From Akkermansiaceae bacterium (lineage in GTDB: Bacteria; Verrucomicrobiota; Verrucomicrobiia; Verrucomicrobiales; Akkermansiaceae), in NCBI GenBank assembly GCA_013041925.1, contig JABDRB010000002.1, positions 26,744 to 90,743 of the forward strand: 64,000 nt of DNA. The letters are read 5' to 3'. Under the pieces are notes generated by a model. The model was not told the DNA's origin and did no database searches. It saw nothing but the letters and a program-made list of their open reading frames with translations. Made by a program: the position numbers and the translations under genes. This document shows, one piece after another, positions 47,527 through 57,225 of the stretch (position 1 is its first letter; each line of letters begins with the position of its first letter).

Positions 47527-49254
47527 TTATTCTTGGGCGTCGATGTCGGCAGCGTGTTTCCGAAAGATGGCCAACTCTTGGCTGACCACAGGCAGTAATA
47601 AGTAAAGCCCCACCATATTGGGAATCACCATGGCAAAAATCATCGCATCAGAGAGCAGCACCACGTTCCCCAGTGAGGAGGACGCCCCAACCACCACAAA
47701 GCCACAAAAGATGATCTTATATGCCATCACCACGCCTGGTATGCGTTTCCCGCAAAGATAAATGACCGCCTGCTCACCATAATACGACCAGGAAATCATG
47801 GTGGAAAAAGCAAAAAGCATGACCGCGATGGCGAGCACTTTCGGAAAGGCTTCAAAGCGCTGCCCAAATGCCCTCGAGGTCTTAGCCACCCCCTCGACCT
47901 TGGTTAACCCGGCATAATCGACCCAGGCGGTTTCCATTTCACCGGACTCGGATTCCCCTAGCCAGACTTGACCACGGTCGCCCAATTTCTTTGCCTCATC
48001 CTTCGATTCCTTGCCTACTATCCGAAGCTCTTCTCCCGCCTCCATCGTTTGCACGACCTCGACCATGGATGATGTTTTGTAGAGGGAGACCATGTCATCC
48101 TTCACCACCGCATCCACCTTCCACACTCCGGTAATGACCAGCACAAGGGCGGTCATCGTACAGACAACCACCGTATCCGTGAAGGGCTCCAACAACGCAA
48201 CCAAGCCCTCGCTCGCCGGCTTACGCGTCTTCACTGCCGAGTGGGCAATCGGTGCCGACCCCACTCCAGCCTCATTGGAAAATGCCGCCCTCTTGATCCC
48301 TTGGATCAAGACTCCCACAATCCCGCCACCAACTGCCATCGGTGAAAACGCACCTTGCACGATCATTTGAAAAGCACCGCCCAATTGATCCAAATTCGAG
48401 CCAATAATCACGAGGGCCACCAAGACGTAGATCCCACACATAAAAGGAACAAGCAGCGAGGTCACCCGCGCAATCCAAACAATGCCACCAATAATCACCA
48501 TGCCCACAAAAACAGCCATGATTACACCAAACCAAACCTTGTCACCAGCACCTTGGAACACCCCAAACGACTCCGTGACTTGCAACGTCGCCTGATTGAC
48601 TTGGAACATGTTACCCGCACCAATCGCCCCCCCCACACACATCACCGCAAAGAAAACCGCCAGAACCGCGCCCAGCCTACCCAGCCCCTTTTCCTTCAAG
48701 CCTCGGCTCAAATAATACATCGCCCCACCGTGCACCTTCCCGTCCTCGTCAATCTCACGATATTTCACCCCCAAGGTGCACTCACAGAATTTTGTGGTCA
48801 TCCCACACAACCCCATCAGAATCATCCAGAACGTGGCACCCGGACCTCCCATTCCTATCGCCACAGCGACCCCGGCTATGTTCCCTAGCCCGACCGTCGC
48901 AGAAAGAGCCGCCGTCAAAGCTTGAAAATGGGTGATCTGCCCAGGAGCGTCGGGATCCGTATACTTCCCTTTGGCTGTCCGGAGAGCTAGGCCGATCGAT
49001 GTCAGGTTGATAAACTTGAAATAGACCGTCAGAAAAATAGCCGTCCCCCCGAGAATCAATAAAATAACAGGCAAACTCTGCCCCCCCATCTTAAAAGAGT
49101 AAAACACCACGCTATCAGCAGCCTTGGCCACTGGCTCCAACCACCCGTCCATCTTTTCCTGAATGTTTTTCGCCTCCCCCGCCCACGCCGATGTGATCAT
49201 AAGAGGAAACAGAAGAAGAAATCGAAAGATGAAAGACATGCGGGTGATTTTCAT
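47527..49254 (-). CDS. Alanine/glycine:cation symporter (AgcS family) with extra domain
   Basis: 575 residues from the ATG giving MKITRMSFIF; the frame upstream is not needed. About 10 membrane segments. ALSATVGLGNIAGVAVAI and MGGPGATFWMILMGLCGMTTKFCECTLG, KRAAFSNEAGVGSAPIAHSA and FSTMISWSYYGEQAVIYL are family signatures. It takes up alanine or glycine with sodium or proton. An insert of about 75 residues (from WKVDAVVKDDM to YAGLTKVEG) lies between two late helices and has an SH3-like look (GEELRIVGKE, WLGES, AWVDYAGL). This insert is not in the usual DagA-type proteins. Confidence 0.9.
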   Translation of the reverse strand: MKITRMSFIFRFLLLFPLMITSAWAGEAKNIQEKMDGWLEPVAKAADSVVFYSFKMGGQSLPVILLILGGTAIFLTVYFKFINLTSIGLALRTAKGKYTDPDAPGQITHFQALTAALSATVGLGNIAGVAVAIGMGGPGATFWMILMGLCGMTTKFCECTLGVKYREIDEDGKVHGGAMYYLSRGLKEKGLGRLGAVLAVFFAVMCVGGAIGAGNMFQVNQATLQVTESFGVFQGAGDKVWFGVIMAVFVGMVIIGGIVWIARVTSLLVPFMCGIYVLVALVIIGSNLDQLGGAFQMIVQGAFSPMAVGGGIVGVLIQGIKRAAFSNEAGVGSAPIAHSAVKTRKPASEGLVALLEPFTDTVVVCTMTALVLVITGVWKVDAVVKDDMVSLYKTSSMVEVVQTMEAGEELRIVGKESKDEAKKLGDRGQVWLGESESGEMETAWVDYAGLTKVEGVAKTSRAFGQRFEAFPKVLAIAVMLFAFSTMISWSYYGEQAVIYLCGKRIPGVVMAYKIIFCGFVVVGASSSLGNVVLLSDAMIFAMVIPNMVGLYLLLPVVSQELAIFRKHAADIDAQE

Positions 49255-49451
49255 AGTGGTAAGCTGCCGACAAACAATGCCAGCAACCCTCGACATGGCA
49301 CAAGAAAAATTGCACCTGAACCACGAGCACAATGCGTTTGATGTCGAAGAACTAGGCCGAGGGCCGTGCAAGGGTTATCCACTCGAAGCCATAGACGACA
49401 AATACCAAGGGGGAGGCAAACGCAAACAAGCCCACACCCAACAAGTCAGAG

Positions 49452-50465
49452 CTACTTGAGCATGCGGGTCACCATTTCGCGCAACTCGCGGGCAGGAATG
49501 GCAAAGGTGGCTACGCGGCTTGCCCGTGCGATATTCATCCCGACACAGATACCGTCGAGCGTCAGCAGCGGCCCACCCACCGATGACTTGGTCAAGGGGG
49601 TATCGTGATGCAGCACTCGGGGAAACCCATCGCGACGCTTGGATAACGAATTTTCTCCGCCACTCATCTGGTCGTTACGCGTCATCTTCGGTTTCCCTGG
49701 ACGCGCCATCAACTCGACATCGAGTTTGATTTTCTTTTTCCCCCTCAACACCTCAATCTCTAGGCTCTCACCTGGATTTTTACCCTTCATGGCCTGAAGC
49801 AGGTCAGCCCTTTCCTTGAGTTGCCTACCTCCAGCAGAAAGCAATACATCCCCCTCCTTCAACTCCGCCTTCTCAGCACCACTCTTGGGCGTAACCTTCT
49901 TGATCTCCAAGACGTCTTCCTTATCCATCCCCAGTTGCACGCCTAAAACCACACCACTGCTGGTCGACTTAATTTCGCGGGTCACCGCACTTGCAATACC
50001 AACCCTCACGCGACGCAGGCTGCGCGACGACGAACCGTTCGAAATCACCCAGTTGCCCTGCTGGACATCATCATCTTCACTCAAAACCACTGGGGTGAAT
50101 ACCTGATCAGACTTCACTTTCACCATCGCCACGTCCCATTGATCATCAATATCAACAACCTCCACCTCACTGAACAAATCGCGTCCAACCCGTATACTGA
50201 TCGGCGTTTTGCCTTCGATTTCGCTGGCCTTGGTCAATACGTGTCCTTGCTCGCTGACGACAACTCCGTAGGCCGTTTTGACGTGCGATTTGCCATCGGT
50301 GTAGATCACCGCACTGCTCTTCTGAAGCACCTGACGTTGAGACTCAAAGGCCTCCCAGACAAGTTTACCATTGATGCGTTGATTCGCCGGCAGCGTCCCT
50401 TGAGCAGCCATCAGCGACAGCATCAACATGGCCACGACCATCAATCCTTTTGTGTTCATTTGCAT
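49452..50465 (-). CDS. Degenerate trypsin-like protein with an inserted PDZ domain (pseudoprotease)
   Basis: 337 residues with an N-terminal signal (LMVVAMLMLSLMAAQG). The first barrel half runs through YGVVVSEQGHVLTKASEI, where the catalytic His is replaced by Ser81, and DVAMVKV, with Asp111 retained. A PDZ domain (about 172-255; LEIKKVTPKSGAEKAEL, KEGDVLLS) then interrupts the fold. The second part resumes with SSVGGPLLTLDGICVGMN, in which the nucleophile is replaced by Val296, and FAIPARELREMV. The triad is therefore broken at two places. It follows an intact HtrA-like gene by 32 bp, suggesting a regulatory or scaffolding partner. Confidence 0.85.
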   Translation of the reverse strand: MQMNTKGLMVVAMLMLSLMAAQGTLPANQRINGKLVWEAFESQRQVLQKSSAVIYTDGKSHVKTAYGVVVSEQGHVLTKASEIEGKTPISIRVGRDLFSEVEVVDIDDQWDVAMVKVKSDQVFTPVVLSEDDDVQQGNWVISNGSSSRSLRRVRVGIASAVTREIKSTSSGVVLGVQLGMDKEDVLEIKKVTPKSGAEKAELKEGDVLLSAGGRQLKERADLLQAMKGKNPGESLEIEVLRGKKKIKLDVELMARPGKPKMTRNDQMSGGENSLSKRRDGFPRVLHHDTPLTKSSVGGPLLTLDGICVGMNIARASRVATFAIPARELREMVTRMLK

Positions 50466-50497
50466 CCTTCCTTATTCTTTTATGACTTCTATCCAAC

Positions 50498-51496
50498 TTA
50501 TCGCTTACCGAGTTTGACCTTGATCTGCAGCTCTTCGCCCTTGCGAGAAATACTGAGTTCGAGTTCATCCCCTTCGGTTTTCTCCTTGAGTATGGCCTTC
50601 AGAGCCGCTTTGTCCGCGATCTTTTGCTCGTTGATCCCGAGAACCAGATCACCCGTTTTGATTCCCGCCTTATCGGCAGGACCTCCCTCCAACACCTTCC
50701 CCACAATAACCCCCTCCTCCGTATCCGAGGAACCAAACCCAAGAAATCCAGACCCCTTCACTGGACGTTTGGCAAACGGACCATCACCCAGAAACTTGTT
50801 TTCCTCCATCTCATCCCAGTGCTTGATATACTCACGCATCGGCACGTGCATATTTTGCTCCATCGTTTTGGACACTCGGCTGTGAATCCCAATCAATTGC
50901 CCTTCCATATCAAACAGGGGACCACCCGAGTCCCCCCCAATGACCTTACAGTCAGTCTGTAAGGTCGTCTCACTATCCTTGACTATCCGGCCAAGGCGAA
51001 CCACCGGCCCACGCTCCTTATCAAATCCTCCTGAATGTCCGAGGGCAAAAATCCAGTGCCCCAGTTGATAATCGTTCTCCTTGTTCATTTCCACATAAGG
51101 GTACTCACCCACCTCCGTAATGCGCATCATTGCGGCATCCGTATTGGACACAAGCCCCATCGACAGCGCCTTATGCTCGGTTCCATCATTCAGAATTACC
51201 GTAAGTTCCTTACCCACACCCGCCGTCACGTGCGCCGCAGTCAGTATCAACCCTTCTGGGGAAACAATCACGCCACTACCAAAACCTTCGCCCAGCTTGA
51301 TACTCACCGTCGCCTTACGCACCCGAGGCAAGCTCCCGACCAAGGCATCTTGGATCGCCATCAGGTCCTCCATCGACTCGGGCACCTTTTTCTCATTCAA
51401 CGGAAACACCTTCGCACCGAGACTCGGAGCCAAGGAGCCTATGACCGCCATGGTCATGGCCACAGCTACTCTCAACTCTGGAAGATTTTTTTTCAT
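50498..51496 (-). CDS. HtrA-like serine protease with PDZ domain
   Basis: 332 residues with an N-terminal signal (AVAMTMAVIGSLAPSLGA). The trypsin-like domain has an intact triad: His89 (LTAAHV), Asp120 (NTDAAM) and Ser190 (GGDSGGPLF). A PDZ domain occupies about 250-330 (GVIVGKVLEGGPADKAGI, GDLVLGINEQKI). It resembles DegP/DegQ in layout but has only one PDZ. It would degrade or refold misfolded periplasmic proteins. The degenerate paralogue lies just downstream. Gene order suggests co-transcription. Confidence 0.92.
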   Translation of the reverse strand: MKKNLPELRVAVAMTMAVIGSLAPSLGAKVFPLNEKKVPESMEDLMAIQDALVGSLPRVRKATVSIKLGEGFGSGVIVSPEGLILTAAHVTAGVGKELTVILNDGTEHKALSMGLVSNTDAAMMRITEVGEYPYVEMNKENDYQLGHWIFALGHSGGFDKERGPVVRLGRIVKDSETTLQTDCKVIGGDSGGPLFDMEGQLIGIHSRVSKTMEQNMHVPMREYIKHWDEMEENKFLGDGPFAKRPVKGSGFLGFGSSDTEEGVIVGKVLEGGPADKAGIKTGDLVLGINEQKIADKAALKAILKEKTEGDELELSISRKGEELQIKVKLGKR

Positions 51497-51687
51497 ATTG
51501 GATTCTATACTCTAGAACGAAGGCTAGCCGTGGTTTCATTCAAAAAATTGTCATGCACCTCTTTCCTCACCCGTCAACACGCTTGCGTGTACCTAGGCCA
51601 TGCCATTTGATCTGATGATCAAAATCAAGAGTCGCGTAGTAACTTCCGTCATAAACCCTCTCGTATCAATTAAAAAACCATGGGATG

Positions 51688-51723
51688 ACATCAGCAAACT
51701 ACATCAGCAAACTACATCAGCAA
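51688..51723. repeat. 13 bp tandem repeat, about 2.8 copies
   Basis: The unit ACATCAGCAAACT is repeated perfectly at 51688-51700 and 51701-51713 and continues partly to 51723. It is short and could be slippage in non-coding DNA. Confidence 0.8.
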
Positions 51724-51915
51724 GCCGCAGTCCCGTGGTAGGTGATGGATGCTCGCTAAACCCTGCATGTTTTGAGGCATCTTTGCCTTTGAATCAATAT
51801 CGCGCGATTGATGATGAGTGCCTACAAAAGCCCCCGGCTCTTCCCCCAAAAAATCCCCGTTCCTCCTTCAAAAAGTCCCTTCGGCATTCAAATACCCAAG
51901 GAATATAAAAGAAAA

Positions 51916-51981
51916 ACAGTCCGACCGGCCATTTCACCAGGAAACCCCCTAACCTGTATGAACTGATGCCAATCGGACTGT
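51916..51981 (-). repeat. 9 bp inverted repeat, possible terminator of the TPM operon
   Basis: ACAGTCCGA (51916-51924) and TCGGACTGT (51973-51981) are exact reverse complements 48 bp apart. On the minus strand the structure is followed by TTTTCTTTTA, so it might end the TPM operon or form part of a small structured RNA. The loop is long for a classical terminator. Confidence 0.35.
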
Positions 51982-52090
51982 CTCATCCCCCGAAGGGAAC
52001 GTCATCACATTAGCACGAATCTTATGAACGTAAAGTATTATAATCATAAATACTCAATTTATCCAATACGGTCGTTCGGATGCATTCAGC

Positions 52091-53185
52091 TCACATCCTT
52101 GTCAAGTAATCAGGAACCTGATCCCGCTGGCTGGAGGGAGAGCCCAGCTTATTATGAAAAGCCAGCACCGCCCCCACACCGGCGGCATAATTAGCCCCGA
52201 GCCGACGAGGTGGCTCGATAACCGGAAAATGATAGGTCCTACTTCGCCGCCATAGGACCCACGCTATCCCGATCCCCAATCCAGCAAGGACGATTCCAAT
52301 GGTCGCCGCGACCCCATAAAAAAGATAGGGGCCCAGCGTTGCCATGACTCCCGGTGATGGCGATCGTTCTCCTTGATTGCCCTCAGGATTCGCTGAACGA
52401 ACGGCAACAGGAACTGCCGCACGCCTCGACTCTTCCAGCCCCTTCTCAAGCCAGTAAAGTTTAATCGAAAGTTGGACCACAAACGATTCCAGCTGCGCCG
52501 ATGGATCCGATTTCTCCTGCGCCTTCATCTGTGCACTTTCTAATATTTTCCCAACGTAAGGATCGGGAATATTCGCCGATCCCTCACCAGCAAAGGCAAG
52601 CACATTGCGTGATGGCTCCCCCATAAAACAGAACACGACCGCCGACAACGGATTGCTGGCGTAGTGGCTCTGAACCAGTTCCTCTATACTGTACGGATCA
52701 GGGATTTCCTGTTGGGCATCAAACAGATACACTTGAATATCAACCTCAGAATCCTCGGCATGATAGGCAAGAAACCCCTTCCTGTCCATTGTCTCCTGCA
52801 TACTGAGAAGCCTCTGAGGATCAATCAAATATCCTTCCGAAGACGTGGGTGACACCAAAAAATAATCTTCCAAATACTCCTCAGGAATCAACTTCGGGGC
52901 ATCATCAGGATCGTGAACCAACGGTTCAAGGGTTGGATCTTCGTCCTCCTTGGCCAATCTGGACGTGAGGCGCCCAAGGGATCCTTCCACCAAAAGTGCC
53001 GCGCCAGGAACGAGCTCTCCCTTTTTCAAAAGAACCCGATCAGCAACTCCCCATGATGGCAGTGACTGAGCCCGCAGGAGATCGGTCCACAGGAGAGACA
53101 TGAGCAGACTCACCACCGCGACTACCCGAAATCTCCATGGGTTCCGTGGTCTCGGAAGTTTCCCCAACACGTAAATCCCATTCAC
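52091..53185 (-). CDS. Membrane protein with TPM-like domain
   Basis: 364 residues. A possible N-terminal signal anchor (FRVVAVVSLLMSLLWTDLL) and an acidic stretch are followed by a domain with LVSPTSSEGYLIDPQRLL, VDIQVYLFDAQQEIPD and AVVFCFMGEPSRNVLAFAGEG, a TPM-phosphatase-like pattern. A late helix (YGVAATIGIVLAGLGIGIAW) is followed by a basic cytoplasmic tail. It overlaps the preceding gene by 4 bp, so the two are translationally coupled. TPM proteins act in photosystem or membrane-protein quality control elsewhere; the role here is unknown. Confidence 0.7.
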   Translation of the reverse strand: MNGIYVLGKLPRPRNPWRFRVVAVVSLLMSLLWTDLLRAQSLPSWGVADRVLLKKGELVPGAALLVEGSLGRLTSRLAKEDEDPTLEPLVHDPDDAPKLIPEEYLEDYFLVSPTSSEGYLIDPQRLLSMQETMDRKGFLAYHAEDSEVDIQVYLFDAQQEIPDPYSIEELVQSHYASNPLSAVVFCFMGEPSRNVLAFAGEGSANIPDPYVGKILESAQMKAQEKSDPSAQLESFVVQLSIKLYWLEKGLEESRRAAVPVAVRSANPEGNQGERSPSPGVMATLGPYLFYGVAATIGIVLAGLGIGIAWVLWRRSRTYHFPVIEPPRRLGANYAAGVGAVLAFHNKLGSPSSQRDQVPDYLTRM

Positions 53186-53841
53186 TTCGCAATCTCCTCC
53201 TGTTCTTGAACAATCTCCTGAGCTTGGAGTGGTCGGATTCGTTGTAATATTTCACCCACCCCCTGTTGGTTTCCACCAGCTAGGCGTTCAAAGGGTTCCA
53301 CGTTCCTGCCAGCTTGACGCGATCGTTTACGCAAAACCGCAGACAACATGTTCATAATCACACGCAGTGCTTTATAATAATTCCCCTGTAAAAAATGTGG
53401 GTGCGCTTTGGATAAAATACGGAAGGTGTCATCCTCAGTCAGGTAGACATCCAACAAATAACCAAAGGATAGGGAAGCCACCTTCGAATCTACATCAACC
53501 ACCAATAAAACACCCCCCTCATTCGGCCTGCTCAGATCAACATCCTCATAGGCAGCATGGTTCAACAACCACATCCCAAATTGACGAATGTTCGTCACCT
53601 CATCCAATGACCCGTAATACACACTAAAAAACAACTGAGGAAAATGACTCTCAAACTGGTCAAACCACTTCTCCACACGTCGCCGGTCTTTCATGCGCAT
53701 CACCCCAGCCGCATCGCTGAGCCGCTTCATCCTCACCTCCCCCACTCCATGCTGAGCATCAAGATCCCGCATCGCAAACCCACAGTGCGGACACTGCGAC
53801 GCACTGCGATGAATCCTCTGAACGCACCGGGGACATCTCAT
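53182..53841 (-). CDS. TPM-domain protein with N-terminal zinc ribbon
   Basis: 219 residues from the ATG giving MRCPRCVQR; a GGTGGTG tract 3 bp before it is a rare Shine-Dalgarno-like site in this window. A zinc ribbon (CPRC and CPHC) is followed by a TPM-like domain: FPQLFFSVYYGSL, GGVLLVVDVDSKVASLSFGY, LLDVYLTEDDTFRIL and FLQGNYYKALRVIM. The C-terminus is Gln/Glu-rich. It precedes and overlaps the second TPM-like gene. Probably cytoplasmic, since no signal is seen. Confidence 0.75.
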   Translation of the reverse strand: MRCPRCVQRIHRSASQCPHCGFAMRDLDAQHGVGEVRMKRLSDAAGVMRMKDRRRVEKWFDQFESHFPQLFFSVYYGSLDEVTNIRQFGMWLLNHAAYEDVDLSRPNEGGVLLVVDVDSKVASLSFGYLLDVYLTEDDTFRILSKAHPHFLQGNYYKALRVIMNMLSAVLRKRSRQAGRNVEPFERLAGGNQQGVGEILQRIRPLQAQEIVQEQEEIAK

Positions 53842-53906
53842 TTCACCACCAAGATTAATCCATCCCGATCCACTTTCCAAGCCCAGAAACCTAGGAATTG
53901 TAAATA

Positions 53907-53922
53907 ATTAAGTAAACTTAAT
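53907..53922. promoter_or_regulatory. Inverted repeat upstream of the TPM operon
   Basis: ATTAAGT and ACTTAAT with a 2 bp spacer lie 66 bp before the start of the TPM/zinc-ribbon gene and between it and guaA. It may be an operator. CCTAGG occurs on both sides (53890-53895 and 53938-53943). Confidence 0.3.
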
Positions 53923-53992
53923 GAAATGAGGTTGTTGCCTAGGGTTCACCCTTCCGAGGTCGCCCCCGGGGATGAGCGAAGGCCTTCAAACC

Positions 53993-55516
53993 CTACTCCC
54001 ACTCGATACTCGCAGGCGGCTTGGTGGAAATGTCGTAAAGAACACGGTTGATGCCATCGACTTCATTTAAAATACGATTACTCGTCTCGCGAAGCAAAGC
54101 CGATGGTAACTCTACCCAATCAGCCGTCATTGCATCTTCACTGACGACGGCACGCAAGCTGATCGCCCACTCGTAGCTGCGTTCGTCACCCTTGACACCC
54201 ACCGTTTTAACGGGAATCAACCCCGCATAGGCCTGCCAAACTTTGTCATACCAGCCGTGATCCTTAAGCCGACCAATAAAAATCGCATCGCACTCACGGA
54301 TGATACGCAGTTTCTTGGGGGTAATATCACCAGGGCAGCGCACGGCCAGACCAGGACCAGGGAAGGGATGACGCTGGAGGATATCGTTCGGAATACCTAG
54401 TGAGATACCCAACTCGCGCACCTCATCCTTAAAGAGTTCCGCAAGCGGTTCCAACACCTTCCCCTGCTCCTGCAGTTCAAGGATGCGAGGCACTCGGTTA
54501 TGATGCGTCTTGATTTTAGACGCCTTGGACTTTGCATTGGATGCCGACTCGATGACATCTGGATACAGCGTCCCTTGAGCCAGCATCTCGGCATTCCCCA
54601 CAGTGTCCCAAAAGACGTCAATAAAGAGATTACCAATGATTTTACGTTTTTCCTCAGGGTCAGAAACTTCGGCAAGCTGCTTCAGAAAGACATCCGAGCA
54701 CTCTACCGTTTCAATATCCACTCCCATACGATGAAAGTTGTTCCTTACCTCGTCCCCCTCATCAAGGCGCATCAAACCGTGATCCACAAAAATAGCGCGC
54801 ATCTTAACACCCGCTTCTTTTAACAGAACGGCAAGCACCGTGCTATCAACGCCACCACTGACCCCACAGACGACTTGCTTGCCGCCAACTTTTTCCCGTA
54901 TCCCCTCGATCAACTCACGCTTGAAGTCTTCAATGCGAAACTCCTCCAATCCGCTCCCATGAAGCAAGAAGTTATGCAGAATCCTCAATCCCTCATGACT
55001 ATGTGTCACCTCAGGGTGAAACTGGATCCCAAAATATCGATCACCCCACTGAAGCGAGACCGGCGTGCCCTCTTTATTGGCCGCTAACACCTTGGCATTT
55101 TCAGGCAGATGACTCACCGTGTCAGAGTGACTCATCCAAACCTGTGACTCATGTGAAATACCCTCGTAAAGGCCTTCACTTAACATGGGTTTGAGCTCGG
55201 CAGGACCATACTCACGTCGGTTACTCGACTTAACGGCACCGCCAAACTTAATGTTCAACAACTGCATCCCGTAACAAACACCTAACACAGGAACATCAAA
55301 CGCATCCAATGCCTCAAAATCAATATCGGGGGCATCATCTTCTGAGGTACTTTTGGGGCCACCAGATAAAATAATGGCACCCGGCTTGCCAATCAAAGAT
55401 AGATCTTCAGGCTCATAGAGCTTAGCAAAAAATCCAAGCTCACGCACACGCCGAACAATAAGCTGCGTGTATTGTGATCCAAAATCAAGAACGGCGACGT
55501 GGTCAGTTTCAGTCAT
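53993..55516 (-). CDS. guaA: GMP synthase (glutamine-hydrolysing)
   Basis: 507 residues. The class I glutaminase has GVCYGMQ with the catalytic Cys81, and FHPEVTHS. The ATP-pyrophosphatase has VSGGVDSTVLAVLL, and the dimerisation part has RHPFPGPGLAVR and ends in KPPASIEWE. It converts XMP to GMP using glutamine and ATP. It follows guaB by 41 bp on the same strand, a common pairing that makes GMP from IMP. No ribosome binding site. Confidence 0.98.
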   Translation of the reverse strand: MTETDHVAVLDFGSQYTQLIVRRVRELGFFAKLYEPEDLSLIGKPGAIILSGGPKSTSEDDAPDIDFEALDAFDVPVLGVCYGMQLLNIKFGGAVKSSNRREYGPAELKPMLSEGLYEGISHESQVWMSHSDTVSHLPENAKVLAANKEGTPVSLQWGDRYFGIQFHPEVTHSHEGLRILHNFLLHGSGLEEFRIEDFKRELIEGIREKVGGKQVVCGVSGGVDSTVLAVLLKEAGVKMRAIFVDHGLMRLDEGDEVRNNFHRMGVDIETVECSDVFLKQLAEVSDPEEKRKIIGNLFIDVFWDTVGNAEMLAQGTLYPDVIESASNAKSKASKIKTHHNRVPRILELQEQGKVLEPLAELFKDEVRELGISLGIPNDILQRHPFPGPGLAVRCPGDITPKKLRIIRECDAIFIGRLKDHGWYDKVWQAYAGLIPVKTVGVKGDERSYEWAISLRAVVSEDAMTADWVELPSALLRETSNRILNEVDGINRVLYDISTKPPASIEWE

Positions 55517-55557
55517 AGGTCAGTAAAATAAAAAAGTGATCAAAAAAGTGAAATTCG

Positions 55558-57021
55558 TTAGGCAGACGGCTGGTAGTTCACAGGTTCCTCCGTAATGGTA
55601 ATATCATGCACGTGACTTTCCTTCAGCCCCCCTGATGTGACCTGAGTAAACTCGGCACGCTCACGCAAGCCATCAAGATGGGATGCCCCGACGTATCCCA
55701 TACCGGATTTCAATCCACCCATCAGCTGGAAAACAACATCGGAAAGAGCCCCCTTATACGGCACACGGCCTTCAACACCCTCGGCAACAAGTTTACCCGA
55801 GCTATTCTGGCCATAACGGTCGCCGGAACCCTTGCGCATTGCGCCTACCGATCCCATACCGCGGTAGGACTTAAACCTTCTTCCTTGGTAATGCACTGTC
55901 GCACCAGGACTCTCGCGCGTCCCAGCTAAAATAGATCCCAACATCACAAGATCCGCTCCTGCCGCAAGTGCTTTAACAATATCACCCGAGTAACGAATCC
56001 CCCCGTCTGCAATCACGGAGATCCCTTTATCCCGGCAATACGAGGCCACATTTTGAATGGCGCTGAACTGCGGCATGCCCACACCGGAAATCACGCGAGT
56101 TGTGCAGATCGAACCAGGCCCGACACCCACCTTAACTCCAGAAGCACCAGCTTCAGCTAGAAATTGTGCCCCTTCCGCGGTCACCACGTTGCCCGCAATC
56201 ACAGGAACGTCTCCAAGCTCACGCAGCTTGCCGATCACCTCCTGAATACGAGTCGTATGCCCCGTCGCAGCATCAATAAAGAGAGCATCCGCACCCGCTT
56301 CAATCAAGGCTTGCCCACGCTCAATACAATCAGGCCCAACACCCACAGCAGCTCCACAGCGGAGTTGACCATTCGGGTCCTTCGCCGCATTCACAAACGT
56401 AATACGCTTTTCAATGTCAGCCCCTGTAATCAACCCCGTCAGCTTTCCGGAGGAATCAATCAATGGTAGCTTTTCAATACGGTTTTCATAAAGAATACTG
56501 CGAGCTTCACGAAGTTCCGTATTTTCATGTGATGTTGCCAAACGATCGAGCGGTGTCATCACCTCTAAAATAATAGCCGAGTCGTCCGCCATATGGCGCA
56601 CATCACGCCCAGTCACCATGCCCTCAAGCTTCCCCTCTGCGTCGACAACAGGAAAACCAGAAAACCCCTGCTGATCCATGATAAAGCGTAGCTCACCAAC
56701 CGTCTGATCTTTGGAAACCGTATAAGGCTCATGGATGATCGCGCTTTCTGACCGCTTCACCTTGGAAACCATCGCTGCCTGATCCTCGATCAGATTATTA
56801 CGATGAATCACCCCTATACCACCCTCTTGAGCAAGGGCAATCGCAAGATCCGTTTCCGATACCGTATCCATCGCGGCCGAAACCACGGGGATATTAAGCC
56901 CAATACCATCGTCTCCCTCGGTCAAAGCTGACCTCAAATCAGCATCGCCAGGTAAAACCCCACTCATGCGCGGAGTTAACAGTACATCATCAAAAGAAAG
57001 TCCAAGTGAGATTTTCGCCAT
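55558..57021 (-). CDS. guaB: IMP dehydrogenase
   Basis: 487 residues. The TIM barrel is interrupted by two CBS domains (about 95-210), which bind purine nucleotides and regulate activity. [13 protein letters not shown] at the N-terminus, [11 protein letters not shown] with the catalytic cysteine, and the flap near [10 protein letters not shown] are diagnostic. It makes XMP from IMP, which GuaA then uses. It is first in the guaBA pair. No purine riboswitch is recognisable upstream. Confidence 0.98.
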   Translation of the reverse strand: MAKISLGLSFDDVLLTPRMSGVLPGDADLRSALTEGDDGIGLNIPVVSAAMDTVSETDLAIALAQEGGIGVIHRNNLIEDQAAMVSKVKRSESAIIHEPYTVSKDQTVGELRFIMDQQGFSGFPVVDAEGKLEGMVTGRDVRHMADDSAIILEVMTPLDRLATSHENTELREARSILYENRIEKLPLIDSSGKLTGLITGADIEKRITFVNAAKDPNGQLRCGAAVGVGPDCIERGQALIEAGADALFIDAATGHTTRIQEVIGKLRELGDVPVIAGNVVTAEGAQFLAEAGASGVKVGVGPGSICTTRVISGVGMPQFSAIQNVASYCRDKGISVIADGGIRYSGDIVKALAAGADLVMLGSILAGTRESPGATVHYQGRRFKSYRGMGSVGAMRKGSGDRYGQNSSGKLVAEGVEGRVPYKGALSDVVFQLMGGLKSGMGYVGASHLDGLRERAEFTQVTSGGLKESHVHDITITEEPVNYQPSA

Positions 57022-57225
57022 AGATGAGTCAATAGAAGCCGCCGACCAATGACAAGTGCAAATCTATTGCATGGCATATTTTTTCATAAGGTATCCATCA
57101 ACGACCAAGGCTAGGCAACTGAAACCCCTCATTGGCTCCCAGTATTGCCCGCCCCAAAGGGATAACGATTGCCAACCTCTTCCATCCATGCTTAATATCT
57201 CGGGTCCCTCTCTTTTTCCTATCCT

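Larger units (their letters stand above)
51497..52090. other. 594 bp intergenic region
   Basis: A 102-codon plus-strand frame (51600-51908) has no recognisable domain and odd codon use; I do not call it. A tandem repeat and a long inverted repeat, listed separately, are the only structures seen. The leader of the HtrA-like gene (minus strand) and the 3' region of the TPM gene share this stretch. Confidence 0.5.

Noticed and set aside
51600..51908. 102-codon open frame in the gap upstream of the HtrA-like gene
   Set aside because: It contains the 13 bp tandem repeat, has no domain and no conserved-looking start.
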